Source: Cercozoa sp. M6MM (taxonomy: Eukaryota; Endomyxa: Ascetosporea). From it: 64,000 bases of DNA. Made by a program: the position numbers and the translations under genes. Below are positions 44,873 through 56,142 of the stretch, piece by piece. The notes under the pieces were generated by a model. That model was not told where the DNA came from, made no database searches, and worked only from the letters and a program-made list of their open reading frames with translations. Within the stretch, counting starts at the first letter, position 1. Every line of letters begins with the position of its first letter. The stretch lies in NCBI GenBank assembly GCA_040357565.1, contig JBDODJ010000006.1; one strand, written 5' to 3'.

Positions 44873-47173
44873 ATGTTGAGATTTTTCGGGCTTGCGCGAA
44901 AAAAGCACAACCCCGATCCTAGGCGAGGTAGCTTTGATTCTGGTGCACCTCAGTCGAGTCGCAGCAGCTGTTCTACATTGCGGCGCATCATCATGTTAGC
45001 AATCACTGTGGCGTTTTTCGCAGTGTGTAAGCTCATTTTCAATCAAGCTGACCGAGGTTGTGTTGGATGATTGCTTCGCTTTTTTTCGCGCGCTACTGTA
45101 GTGTTGCTGACACTGTCGCAAAGGTTCACTCGTCAGTTGCCAGTTCATTTGCCATGGGGACAGCGCAGGTTGCAGCTCCGCGTGCAAGTGCAGTTCAAGC
45201 AACCGGAGGCTGATGTGGTGAAGCACATGTTGCTCCAGGACGAAGGACAAGTCGCTGCTGAACTTGGCGCCAATCTCTTCTTTGGTTTGACGAGCTCAAG
45301 TGAGTTGACGCTGACGTGGACGGACGTGAACGACACAGTCGAGACCACTCTCGTCGGAAGCAACATTGAAGAGCAGCAACTTCGGGTTAATCAAGGTGTG
45401 CAGTATGACACCGAACTGCTGATGCACCGCCACATGGTGAGAAGCAGAGTGTACGCTACGTTTGAGCCTGCTCCGCAAGTGTCACTCGCGTCAAGCCTCG
45501 CGGTGTTGAGAGCACCCCGACCGACCAGGAAAAGCAAGCATGAACCAGTGACCCCGTCCATGCCACACGTGCAAAGTCGCTACACGGCGCCGTTGTTCGA
45601 CCCAACCTTGTTCCCAAGGGGTATCGTTAACATTGGAGACGCTTGCTCGCTCAATGCGATGCTGCAGTGCTTGGTGACCATAGCTTCAGCCTGTCTGCTA
45701 TTTGCTGATATGTGTAGATACAATACGTTGTGCGTACAGGTGGCAATGCCGGATTGGAGAAGAATTCTGCCGTCGCTCGCAGTGTATCAAAGTCAGGCAC
45801 TGGATGCCGGTCACCTGGCATCAGTTGCATTAGGCGTGTTCGCTTCGGAGTATCTGTCCACAGTGCAGATACCCTATCTCGGTTCGGTAGGTTCCAACTG
45901 CTTCGCACTTGAATTTGGCTGGTCAATTGTGTTGAACCGAACTCGTTTCGATTTAGAACGTGGCAAGACTACAGGAAGCGCTCACGGAAGCTGCACTCAG
46001 TGCAGACGATTACCATGTGACTCCTACTTTGAATCATATTGCAAATTACTAGCACTGTACCTGAGTTCCGTAACCTGTCAGCTTGCAGATGGCGTCGGTG
46101 ATCTCGCAATCGCAAGACACACTCGGTGACCCAGTCGAACCGTTGCTTTTCATCTTGCGAGCTCTGCATACAGGTAACTGAGGATTTTCGATATTTGTCT
46201 CGAATGATAGAAACCTAAATCCCTTAAGCTACAGTGCCTGTCGCCCAGCTGCTTACTAGAAAGTTCGAATTTGATCTTTGCAGGGTCACAGTTTACAGTA
46301 CTTTTTTCGGGGTGCTTTGCCATCAAGGGAGATTTCTCAACTGAACAGGCGAAGGTTTGGAAGTACCGAGAGATTGCCGGCATCGAAAACCATGCGAGGT
46401 TTGAGGTGTGCTCGCAACCGGCGCACCCAGCAGTTCTGTCAGTTCCTTTATTGTCGCACGCCAGCACGATGGATCTGTTAAGCATCATTGCTCGTACTGC
46501 CTTCGCACACGAGGAGCGACAACTGAGCTGCGATTTCTGTGACCGAACGTACCCTTCTCTTGCCATGTTTTGTGTTTCAGATATACGCAATTTTGTGCCG
46601 CAGTCACACAGCAGAAACCTTTGAGGGTCTGAGTGTGCTACCGCAAAGTCTCGTAATTCAACTGCAGCGAGCTACTCAAACTGGACGCTCAAATATGTCA
46701 CTTCGGGTATGCAAAATTGTGCTGAGGACTGGTTTACTTCTACTTCCCTTTGTGAAGCAAGTTCCGTTGGTGATTTTAAGTGAAGATCTCGCGCAATTCG
46801 TTGTCAATAAACAGGAGTAAGGCTTCGTTACTCTGCTTGATAAGTCACGGTGCTGCCATACGTGTACATCAAGCAGGGATCCGCTGGCAGTCTCTTCGGT
46901 GCAGTCGACAGCGCCCGTTTCTCACGTCGACGAGTACCGCTTGCGTGCGGTTGCTTTGCACCGCAGCAGCGACCATCACTGGCGTGCCTTGGTGCGATGG
47001 TCTGACAGCATCGTCAATCCGGTATCGCTTCCTTCTCACAGACCTTGTACGCCCTGTACGATGTTACGTGCATTCAGACAACGTCGGATTGGTACCTCCT
47101 CGACGACGCCAAGCTACCGCAGTTGGTTCCTGCCGCGAACGTCGCACTGAGGTGCTTTCCGTACTTTTGCTGA
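44873..47173 (+). CDS. Membrane-anchored ubiquitin-specific protease (USP)
   Basis: This is a cysteine protease that removes ubiquitin. The N-terminus (MLRFFGLARKKHNPDPR) is basic and leads into a hydrophobic helix, IIMLAITVAFFAVLLLTLS, created across the first splice junction. After a linker rich in Arg and Pro comes the Cys box GIVNIGDACSLNAMLQCL, with the oxyanion Asn and nucleophile Cys intact. A zinc-ribbon-like CDFC segment follows, then LPQSLVIQLQRA, the His box YRLRAVALHRSSDHHWRALV, and WYLLDDAKLPQLV with the Asp. The usual GHY reads HHW. The single N-terminal anchor resembles organelle-bound USPs (for example USP30) but I infer location only. The stop is at 47171-47173. Confidence 0.83.
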
Positions 47174-47442
47174 AAGATGGGATGACTGAACTGATTCATG
47201 TCCTCTAGCTTTGGTTCTGAGGCGAGTCTTCTTTTCTATGAGCGAGTCACGGATCGTCGCATGTGAAGGAGTGTGTAGAAAGAGAGTACGAGTCGGTTCA
47301 GTTTCAACAGCCAAGTTGTCAGTAACCAGAACTGACGTCATTGAAGTCATAGTGGCATAAGCCTTGGTGCCAGCTTTACTGTATAAGTTTATTGTATCGA
47401 TACTATCTGGGTAGTTGAGTTACTAAATTTCGAACTTGAAAC
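47174..47442. other. Convergent 3' spacer
   Basis: About 270 bp between USP and metalloprotease gene ends. No gene is visible. Confidence 0.4.
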
Positions 47443-48599
47443 TTATTCATTGCTTTTAGTACCACGCTCGGGTGGCTCAGATTCCGAGTCCTGTGAGACA
47501 AACAGTGAGCTCTTATCGGGGTCTTCGAAACTCAGTGAGTCGTTAACGAAGGAAGCGTGTGTCATATCGTTGCTGTTGGTTAAGTCGAGGAACCGTTCGC
47601 GGTCGCGACTGAAAGCTCCTTTGTGCTCCGACATGACGCTCTGTGAGATGTGATTTTCTGCTTCTGCTGGTTCAACGAAGAGGAACTCATAGTCGCTATC
47701 AGATTCGAGGTCACTCGAGATGTCCTGGGGCTCAGGAGCTGGCGGTGCCGAGGGCACAACGTCGGTAGCTGGACCAGTCGTGACAAAAGGAGTAGCAGTC
47801 TTGACAGGAGCGCAGTCGTTCAGCTTGACACTCGGGGAGAAAGGCAACGGTATCGGCATCCTCATGTGGGTCTCGATCTCGTCGATATCTACGCTGTCGG
47901 GATCAATCGACACTGGCTCAGGTGGTGGCCGATGCGACGGGTCTGTGACCATCTGCCGAGGTGCACGGGGTCGCGGGTAGCGCACGCGTAGTCGAGGTTT
48001 CTTGCGGCAGCACAGGCGGAGAATATGAAGAGCGGAGAGGCCGAGTGCAACGCCGACTGAGATTAGAGCCCATCTGGGAATGGCCCAGTCGCCTATTTGC
48101 ACATCGCTTGTCCAAAAATTGTCATCATCTTCTTCTGTGGTTGCTCCGTTCACCACTCGCAGCACAAGGGGTGACTACACAAAACTGTACTCAGCTCAGA
48201 GTATCAGTTTACAGAGCAAATTTTACATTGCGCAAGTGCTGTCCCTTGTACTGCACCGAGACATGAACAAACAGCGCTTGATTTTCTTCCAGATTGAGCG
48301 ACACGTCGAATCGGTGTGATTTTCCTCCGTCCTATTTATGTGTGTCAGTGCAGCTACTCGAATGCGGCCCTGTGACAGCAGAAGTGCAGGTACCCGAGAA
48401 ACCAGAGGCGTGTGATCGACCGCGGAAGTGAAGGAGGTCGACGACTTGCTCAACGACGACTTCACGTCGAAATCCGATGCCGGCGCTTTCACTGCCTTGT
48501 CGTCGACGTCTCTCACGAGAAGGAAACACGCGACTTCCCGGCCGCCGTCTTTTATCGTATTGTTGACGCAATGTACATGCTGCACACACACACAAACAT

Positions 48600-48662
<63 letters not shown>

Positions 48663-48693
48663 CACACACACACGCACACACACACACACACAC

Positions 48694-48759
<66 letters not shown>

Positions 48760-51700
48760 CTTGTGTCCAACGGATAAGTATTGAGTGTGGTACCGAAAAG
48801 GTGGCAGAAGGCACGGTAAAGTTTGAAAGCTGCCAACTCGAGAAAGCAAGCAGTGCGTTGGTGCATCCGTCTCGCAGCTGCGAGCACCACACCCATATAA
48901 ATATAGACGGTGTAGGCAGCAGTAAGCGTTCGACTCACTTCGAGACTGTCAGCGTCGGCTTCCTGTGCAGTTTCGTACACGATGCGCGCACGTTCAGCCG
49001 AGTGCTGCCACGACTGGAGGACGCGTCCAGTCTGAGGCACGACACGCAACTGTGCCGCAGATACGTCGTGTCGCATGGTGCACACCACCGACTCGCGTCG
49101 ACGCACGCGTGTACCTTCCTTGGAGCAGTCCCAGGCATAGTCGTCAGGATCGTGCGTGTTCCAATCGGCCGTCTCCCGCTGGATTAAAATTGAGTGCTGC
49201 GTCTGGGTGATACCGTCCTCAGCAACAACTTTCACTATTATTGGTGCGGTTCGCCAAGGTGACACCGCCAGCGACACCGAACCGGCAGAGAAGGCTCTGT
49301 TGTCCAGCGAGACACGCGCGTTCTGAGGAGTGGGGTACTTCAAGTAAAGAGAGTATCCAGTAAATGTGACTGGTGCACATACCGAATCTGTGGTGTCCAC
49401 GCGCAGGTTTATGGACCCGACGCAGTCACTCACCGAGATAACAAAGACACCGTCGTTCTGTTCCTCCAGCATGCCGACGTCAGCAATGACGTTCCGTAGC
49501 GATGCGTCGTTACTGCAGGCTTGTGGATTGCATTGCTTGGACTGCTTGAATAAATATCCAAGTGGACATGCTTCGTTCAGTACAAGGAAGCACTGTGTAC
49601 CGTTGCAGGTCGCTTTTTGTGCGCGCACATGGAATCGTGTGCGTAGCTGCCACTCTCGTCGGTGCAGGTGACACTGCGTGTGGACACACCGTCCCCACAT
49701 GTACGCGAGCACTCGGACCATTGGTCCGTGTGCCAGCTGTACTGGACGAGCCAGGCACTGTCGACACACTTGCCTGAGCGGCATTGGCGGTTGTCTCCAC
49801 ACTGTATGCCGTCGTTGAGTTGCACTTGCTCGCCAGAGGCAGTCTGTTGGTGTGCATTCATACTGTATACTCGCACACACACACAGAGAAAACTTAGGGG
49901 CTACCGTGAAGTAGGTGCAGCGCTTTGCAGAGATTTCCCGACACACTAGTGTGCGACAGTACTCGTCGGTATTCCACATATGTTGCACAGTTTCATCACA
50001 AGTTGTGTATGCATTCTACGATGCCAGATACTTCGCATGAGAAATGAGTATACTAGTTCAGTATAATAGATACCCCAGGAAAGCCGTGTAGCACGATGTG
50101 GGCACACTGCTGTGCGTAGCTTTGGCACATGCCGTGGTAGCACACGCCGGGTCCATGCGCAGTGGTCTGCATACGCGGCATGGTAAAACTGTCGGCGCAA
50201 GTGGTGCCCGCTACGCGGAAGGAGTCACTCGGACACTCGGCTCGCACACCATCGCACATCTCGGCCTGTATGTCACACTGGTCATGAACTGAGCGGCACT
50301 GACGTTTTGCATTTGCACTCTGCACGGTGAATGCACTTACTAACAAAATTAAGGTAGACCACAAAGAGAAACTGACCACTGGTGTGCATGTGTCGGCATC
50401 ACAGCACGGCTGATCGGCAGAGCATTGTGCGTTGGGCCACAGTCGACACGTGGCACCGTTGCAGCACGGGTCCACGTGACTGCAGTCCTCTTGCCCACAA
50501 TCGCACTGCTCTCCGAGTGAAACATCCACGAAGCCGTCGCCGCAAGCACCAGCCGCACTGCGTTCAGGCTTGTTGTCAAAGCACTGTGACAGTCGGTCGC
50601 GATTGGTCTCTACAAAGTCAGCAAAGGCGCTGATGGAACATGGACTGAACTGCGACGGCGATTCCTCGCAGTTCGAACATCCAACAGCTGCCATGATGTA
50701 GCCCGACTCTGGACATGCACCCGAGTCGTGCGGCATACCGAACAAGTGGCCCATCTCATGTACTATGACGGCGGCATTGTAGTTCGCCGAGTTCGTCGTT
50801 TGTGCTATCGCCACTCTGAAGAACCATGAAGGCAAAGCGTGTATATACTGAAGAGTAGAGCGAAAAGGACTCACGAAGTGCCAGGCGAAACACACATGCC
50901 TCCCAGTGGCGCCAAACCAACGGTGGCATCCAATAGATCGTGCGCAGTCATCAGAACAGCAACGTCGTGTGACGGTATTTGATCCATTGCGGTGGCTACC
51001 CACTTGCCGAAGTTGTTCAGGTACATTTCGTCGTCCACCTCGCCCGTTGACAACTCCGGTACGTCGAACGGCTGACTTCGCGACTGTGAGAACGTAAGCT
51101 GCGACGTCAACACCAGTTGCACTCGCACTCCGGCCGCAGACTCGAACTTTGCATTGTTGGCTCGAAACAGAGCCGTGGCAAGGTACGCTATCTCAGCCGA
51201 CCCCACGAGCATATCTTCAAGAGAATCGAACTTTTCCCTGTTTAGAGTCACACTTCAATTATCACACCATCAAGGATAGTTCAATAGCAATGAAACAAAA
51301 AATACAGGCGCGAAATGTCGTTCACGATGAGCAACTCGACAAAGTAGGTCTCCGCCGAGTTCTTGGCAGTTTTGTGAGGCAAAGGTGACGCCTGTTCCGG
51401 TGTGAAGTCGAATCGTCGCTGCTCTTGAACTTCGACGAGATCTCTTGACTGTTTCAAGAAGCCGAACTGAGTCTGCTTTTGTTCCAGTTGAGAACTGAGC
51501 GTGTGATCATGCGAATGACACGGCATTCCTTTCGAAGTTAACTGCGGCTTCGCTGTCAGCACGTGGTGTCCTCGAAATTGCGTATTGTCGGCAGGTTCTA
51601 CGAATAGAACTCGTGCACTTTCAATATGCTGCAAGATTCCGACGGCTTGTGCCTCCGCATGCTCCGTGTTCGCACTGCAGTGCCAGCCCAAATAATGAAT

Positions 51701-52212
51701 CCAAAATGTAACCGAACTCACAAAGCTAGAAGCATTTGATACCTCTTGCACAGCGATAGAGTTGCGATGTAGTCGCCGACCCGACCAGTCACGAAACAGC
51801 CAGCGATTCGTTTGAGAACAGGGTCTGACGCCCAATTGTCACCGAAGAAAGAAACAAGGGACTCGAGAGAGTCGACTTCGCTTTCGTGCAAAGAGTGTGA
51901 TGTCGTTTCCAAGGCTCGAGAAGCAGCATGAAGCGAGTACAGTGTGCCGGTATAGGAGTTGGAACTGCTGCGGTTTGAACCGTCACCGACCTGTAACAAC
52001 TGTCGCCAGGCCACTGAGCTTGAAGAGAACGCGTCGCTCAGTTGCAGATGAAATGCATGGCGCAGTTCCGTGTGCACTGAAACGTTGAGTGCGATGTGCG
52101 AAACGTCACTGACACCTGCGACGACGGTTTTGATGCCAAAAAAGCAGAGAAATGTGGCCAGTGGTAGCAAGAAATGCATCAGACGTTTCAACTGAGCGAA
52201 GAGACGCTCCAT
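47443..52212 (-). CDS. ADAM-type metalloprotease with disintegrin, TSP1 repeat and transmembrane anchor
   Basis: This is a zinc-dependent reprolysin (M12B) ectoenzyme. After a hydrophobic N-terminus (MERLFAQLKRLMHFLLPLA) and a propeptide comes the protease domain. It contains the active site HEMGHLFGMPHD and the Met-turn GYIMAAVGC. The disintegrin domain follows, GEQCDCGQEDCSHVDPCC, then a Cys-rich region (QCRSVHDQCDIQAEMCDG) and a thrombospondin type 1 repeat (WSECSRTCGDGVSTRSVTC). A long beta-rich ectodomain, a TM helix (WALISVGVALGLSALHIL) and a cytosolic tail rich in Asp, Ser and Pro complete it. The frame continues across the intron that contains the long CA repeat. The HExGHxxGxxHD zinc motif is intact, so an active enzyme is predicted. 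ADAM with TSP1 plus TM is an unusual combination. Confidence 0.85.
48582..48756 (-). repeat. (TG)n microsatellite (CA on plus) in a metalloprotease intron
   Basis: About 170 bp of CA repeat with GCA interruptions on the plus strand. It is TG on the coding strand of the gene and reaches to the acceptor TGTGTGCAG. Confidence 0.95.
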
Positions 52213-52765
52213 TTGCGTGAAAACAGAAAACAAGCTGGGTAGCTTGAATCCCGGAAACACCGAAGAAAAAAAGCCGACCGCTCTTCAGTCACTCTATTTC
52301 TTTGGTGACATCTCGCAGGTGAGCTAAACTGAGCGTTGTGCTTTGTTCTTTTGGCAAAGTTTGTTCAGCCAAAGTCAACTGGATCGAATAACTGGGACTG
52401 ACTGGCAACAGAACCGGGCAACTGGCAACCAATCCTGTTTGTTGAGGCTCTTATCGATAAAGGCCGAATGGGAGTCAGTGTAGAGTTTTCAAAAGTGTTA
52501 AGGCACAAACCCTCGCCCTGCGACGTGCATTGAATTGAACTGCACTCTGGCAGTTGAAGTTCCGCATCTTTTTTTAAATATTCCCCAGCACTTGATGCGT
52601 ATTTTCATCCGTCAAGCAGTACTATTATGCAAGCAAATGAGCAGTGATTTCAACGCCACTCGGCCAGGAGTAGATTTTCAATCAGTGGTGCATGTTAAAT
52701 TTACCATCCAGGCAGCGCCGGGAAATTGGGACGATTTCGTAGCGTGTGAGCAGTACTGTGCGTGA
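52213..52765. other. Intergenic spacer
   Basis: 553 bp between two minus-strand genes. A plus-strand frame (52535-52765) starts with a non-ATG codon and overlaps the 3' end of the Kazal gene; I do not call it. The region should hold the metalloprotease promoter. Confidence 0.4.
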
Positions 52766-53798
52766 TTACAGTAAATGTAAACCTCCTGAAAGATCCTTAA
52801 AGGTGTGGAGTACTTGTACCTCAGGTGCGCGAACATAGCAATATTCAGGGGAATTGGGAATGTGTTTGCCGCAGCCCACGGGGTGTACTTGCACATGCCC
52901 GCTCATGCCATCTTCGGAACATGCGCATGACCACTCTTCGTCGCATGCGTTGCAGCACTTGCCTGAACAAAACCCAGGAAGTACCGCTGATCTCGGTTCA
53001 TCATTCAACTTTTACCTGTGAAAGCGAACTGTACCAGGGACGTTGATTTGGTGTTCGGTTGGGCAAGGTAACCAGCAATCAATGATCGAACAGTGCCAGA
53101 TGAGGTCATCTTGGCCACACTTGCACTTGAGACAATCGTCCCCAGCAGCTGCACCTGGCGTGGAGCAAGGTGTATTAGGCTTGGGCAACGGGGGGCACTC
53201 TCCGTGGCTCACAATCTCTTGAACTTCTTGCTTGCATTTGGCAATGTTGAAGAAACACTCGTTGTCGTAGGTGACGCCATTGTTCCCGCATACTGGAGCG
53301 TAGATTTCAATGCAAGCAACATCACACCTGAAAAAAGCACCAACTCTCACCGCCGCAAAACAGAACCAAAATTATCAACTGAATTTAATTTACTCGCAGT
53401 GCGGGCAACACTCGCCTGTTGTTGTTTGCCAGAATTCTTGATTGCACTGAGGGGGTGGACAGAGAACCGTCCGACAATCAGGATCGTTTTTTTCTCCTGA
53501 GCACTCACCTTCAGCAACAAAGGTCAGTTCGGGATTGCCACATTGCGCACCCTCGAAAAAACACTTGTTGCCGTAAGTTACTCCGTCAGACCCACAGACT
53601 GGTGCCCAGATTAGCGTGCACACCCAGTCGTCCGGCCAGAGAGAGCAATCCATCTAAATGTTCCCGGGAAAACAGTTTTGTAGACCAAACTGACTCAGTC
53701 CCTGGCAGCAAGCCAAAACGCACCTCGGAATTTGCAGGCTGCCCCAAAGTGCCCAAAATGTGCAAGCCTGCCGCAGCGATGACAAAACGAACGAACAT
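52766..53798 (-). CDS. Secreted double Kazal-type protease inhibitor with VWC-like modules
   Basis: Kazal domains are small inhibitors of serine proteases. The start MFVRFVIAAAGLHILGTLG is a signal peptide. Kazal domain 1 has CTLIWAPVCGSDGVTYGNKC and its C2-x7-C3 spacing is classical, with a predicted P1 Leu. Kazal domain 2 has CIEIYAPVCGNNGVTYDNEC with a predicted P1 Glu. Each is followed by a VWC-like segment: CPPPQCNQEFWQTTTGECC and then CKCGQDDLIWHC, ending NVPGKCCNACDE. A third Cys-rich segment follows. Five or so exons join in phase. Product is extracellular and would inhibit subtilisin- or chymotrypsin-like enzymes (domain 1) and Glu-specific enzymes (domain 2), by inference. Confidence 0.85.
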
Positions 53799-54103
53799 AT
53801 CCAATGCTGTTTGAGTTTTAGCAAACCAAAACTGTCTTTAAATTTAGAAACTGACTGACTTCGGAGAAAACAACTTTTCCGCGCGGAAGGCATTCAACCA
53901 AAAGTGTAAATGTCCGAGCGCACTTGTCCACGAACCACAAACGCAAGTTTTATACAGGTGGCCCGCGTCCAATTGCGACTGATCAAATTAAACTCGCCCG
54001 GGGTTTTCTCAAAAATTAGGTGAGTTGGCACGCATGGTTGACCTTTAATAAAATTATTCGCCAATTTGACCCTAATGAACTGCCTGGTTTTGTGATAGCA
54101 CTC
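53799..54103. other. Intergenic spacer
   Basis: 305 bp between the Kazal gene start and the hydrolase stop, both minus strand. AT-richer. No gene is visible. Confidence 0.4.
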
Positions 54104-55809
54104 TTACTGTCTGTGTACACCCAATGACTCGGCGAGGACTGACATCACGTGGTTTGCCACGCTGCCTTCACTGTCGTCACTCGTATTGCACACAAATCCA
54201 AAGGCCAGATCGTGTTTGGGGGCCAAAAACAACCACGAGTTAACTCCTTTTTCACCTCCTAAAACATGACATCTTTGGGCTTTTCCAAACATAAAGCCAA
54301 GAATACATACCATCATGTCCAAATCCATCGACAGAACTGAAAACGAAATCTTCGGGATTCTCCTGCATCTCGTACACCGTCCAGCCAACACCAAAGCTGG
54401 TGACGCCCGAATACTACGCACACAAGTAATCCATCGAACTAATGACTGTAAGTGTTATAAGATGGTAACACACCTTCTTCTTCCACGCTTCCTCTCGCAT
54501 TTGATTCGTCACCACTGAAGACGAGCCCTGCGAAAAAGTACAACACATATCATTGTTAGGGATAACATTCAAGCCAACGTTTACCTCTCGCAACCATGCA
54601 AGGGCATAAGCAGCGAGGTCCTTGATAGTCATGCGCAACTGTCCGCTTGGATAGTCAGCAAAGCAGTAGTAGTCATGAAGTGCCAGTCGCTTTGTCTTCT
54701 CTTCCGCTTCATAAGGTGCTGCGGCCGTGTAGCTTTGCAGGTATCTTTTGTCGTCAAACCAAGATGCCGAAGTCATGCCAAGAGGTTTAAACAGAGTGTC
54801 ATCGCTCAGTTCTTGAAACGACACTTGCTGCTTCAATCGGCGCTGAGCCAAACCTGGAGTCACGGATGAACTTTTGTAAATTTAAGAGGCTGGAGCAAAA
54901 TAGAAGCAATGCCGTCATCATACGTAATGCAAGAAGTCCCCAAAGTCCCGAGGCGGTGTTGGAGTAGACTTCCTTCGTGCCGGATGCCTGATTCGGTAGA
55001 TACGCTCGCTCAGCAATGTAGTTCTCGCCGTCTCTGTCAAAGAATGCAGTCGACCACTTGTGCAACGGCACCGGGTGTCGGCACTGCCTGCCTGTTGGCG
55101 CTCATCGCATCCACCCAGATAAAAAATTCTGCATCTATACAACGCAATGTGTTTACCATAGGAGTAAGATTTGTCAAGGAGCTGATCTTCGTCCTCTTCC
55201 GACGTGTCGCCAAGTGACGCAACATGCGCCATCTATTTGATGCATAGCATGCAAAACGTATGGTACAAAGAAAGTCGAGGCAACCACATGGGAGAAAGTC
55301 GGCCGGAACTCTTCGCTGTTTGAGGGAAAGTCAGGGTGCTGTAGTCGCAAATCATCGACGAGGTACGGCCGCACGTCTGCGTCCAGTGAGATACCGGCGT
55401 GGTGCAGCTCGTGGAGCAAAAGGTGTGCAGTGAACAACTTTGACACCGATGCGAGCATCCATCCTGTTGTCTCGGCACAAGCCGCGCTCTCTTCTGTTGC
55501 CTAAACAGAGAGATACATGTAGGTGGAATTTATTGGCTCGGTAAATTCATGGTATCGGTACATAGCCAAAGGCGTGCGTTTCGGCTCCTTGACCGGGCGC
55601 AATGGTAAACACAGCCATTCCTTTAACAACCCCATCGTCGACTAGCTGTTCCAACCCAGAAAGGCTGTGAATGGTTGGGCGAGTGAGCGCAATTTGAGTA
55701 ATTTCGTCTGTACCTTTTGCAATTGCGTGTGCAGTCGGTCTGTCATGGCCAGCGACATGCATGCCAATGAGCACAGAACGAGCGAGGTTAATAACTGTAG
55801 CGATGCCAT
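54104..55809 (-). CDS. Secreted beta-lactamase-fold serine hydrolase
   Basis: This belongs to the class C beta-lactamase/penicillin-binding-protein-like superfamily, whose members include esterases and peptidases. The start MASLQLLTSLVLCSLACMSL is a signal peptide. An in-phase intron (about 55652-55710) joins QLQK to LVDDGVVKGMAVFTIAPG. The catalytic SxxK is ASVSKLFTAHLLLHEL. The second motif is YSNTASG and the third, H-x-G, lies in FGHDGGEKG. Between them are LGMTSASWFDDKRYLQSY and DLAAYALAWLREVN. The C-terminus reads WLFLAPKHDLAFGFVCNTS. All three motifs are present, so an active serine enzyme is predicted; the substrate is unknown. LACTB-like eukaryotic members exist, but those are mitochondrial and this one is exported. 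Confidence 0.8.
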
Positions 55810-56142
55810 CACGCGGTATCTTCTGGTGCAGTGGCACACGTTGTGACCTAAACTTCTACCCGTACTATTCTGGCCGACAAAACAGGAAAAGTAAACAGCG
55901 CGATTGCGCGAAATGCGCAAAGTCCGAGCCTAAGGAACCGTGTTCAATCGCCACCCCTCTCCCCCGTTGACTTCGTGCGGACCGTCTCAGGCTTAAAAAG
56001 ATCCGACCTCCGCCACTTAGTTGTTTAAATCGAACCATCAATCAATCCGATCCGATAAAAAAATCCATCACACTGTATATCCAACGGATATAATCGCTTC
56101 AGGCTAGTGCGTACACGCTCGGCTGTCGGATCAGGTCCTGAA
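55810..56142. other. Intergenic spacer
   Basis: 333 bp with no supported ORF between the hydrolase start and the Furry-like gene stop. Both genes are on the minus strand. Confidence 0.4.

Noticed and set aside
44873-47173. Catalytically dead USP because NxGN reads NIGD
   Set aside because: The oxyanion Asn is the first Asn of the motif and is present; the residue changed to Asp is not essential in known USPs.
52535-52765. Plus-strand 76-codon frame between metalloprotease and Kazal genes
   Set aside because: It begins with TTG, overlaps promoter and 3' sequence and shows no features.
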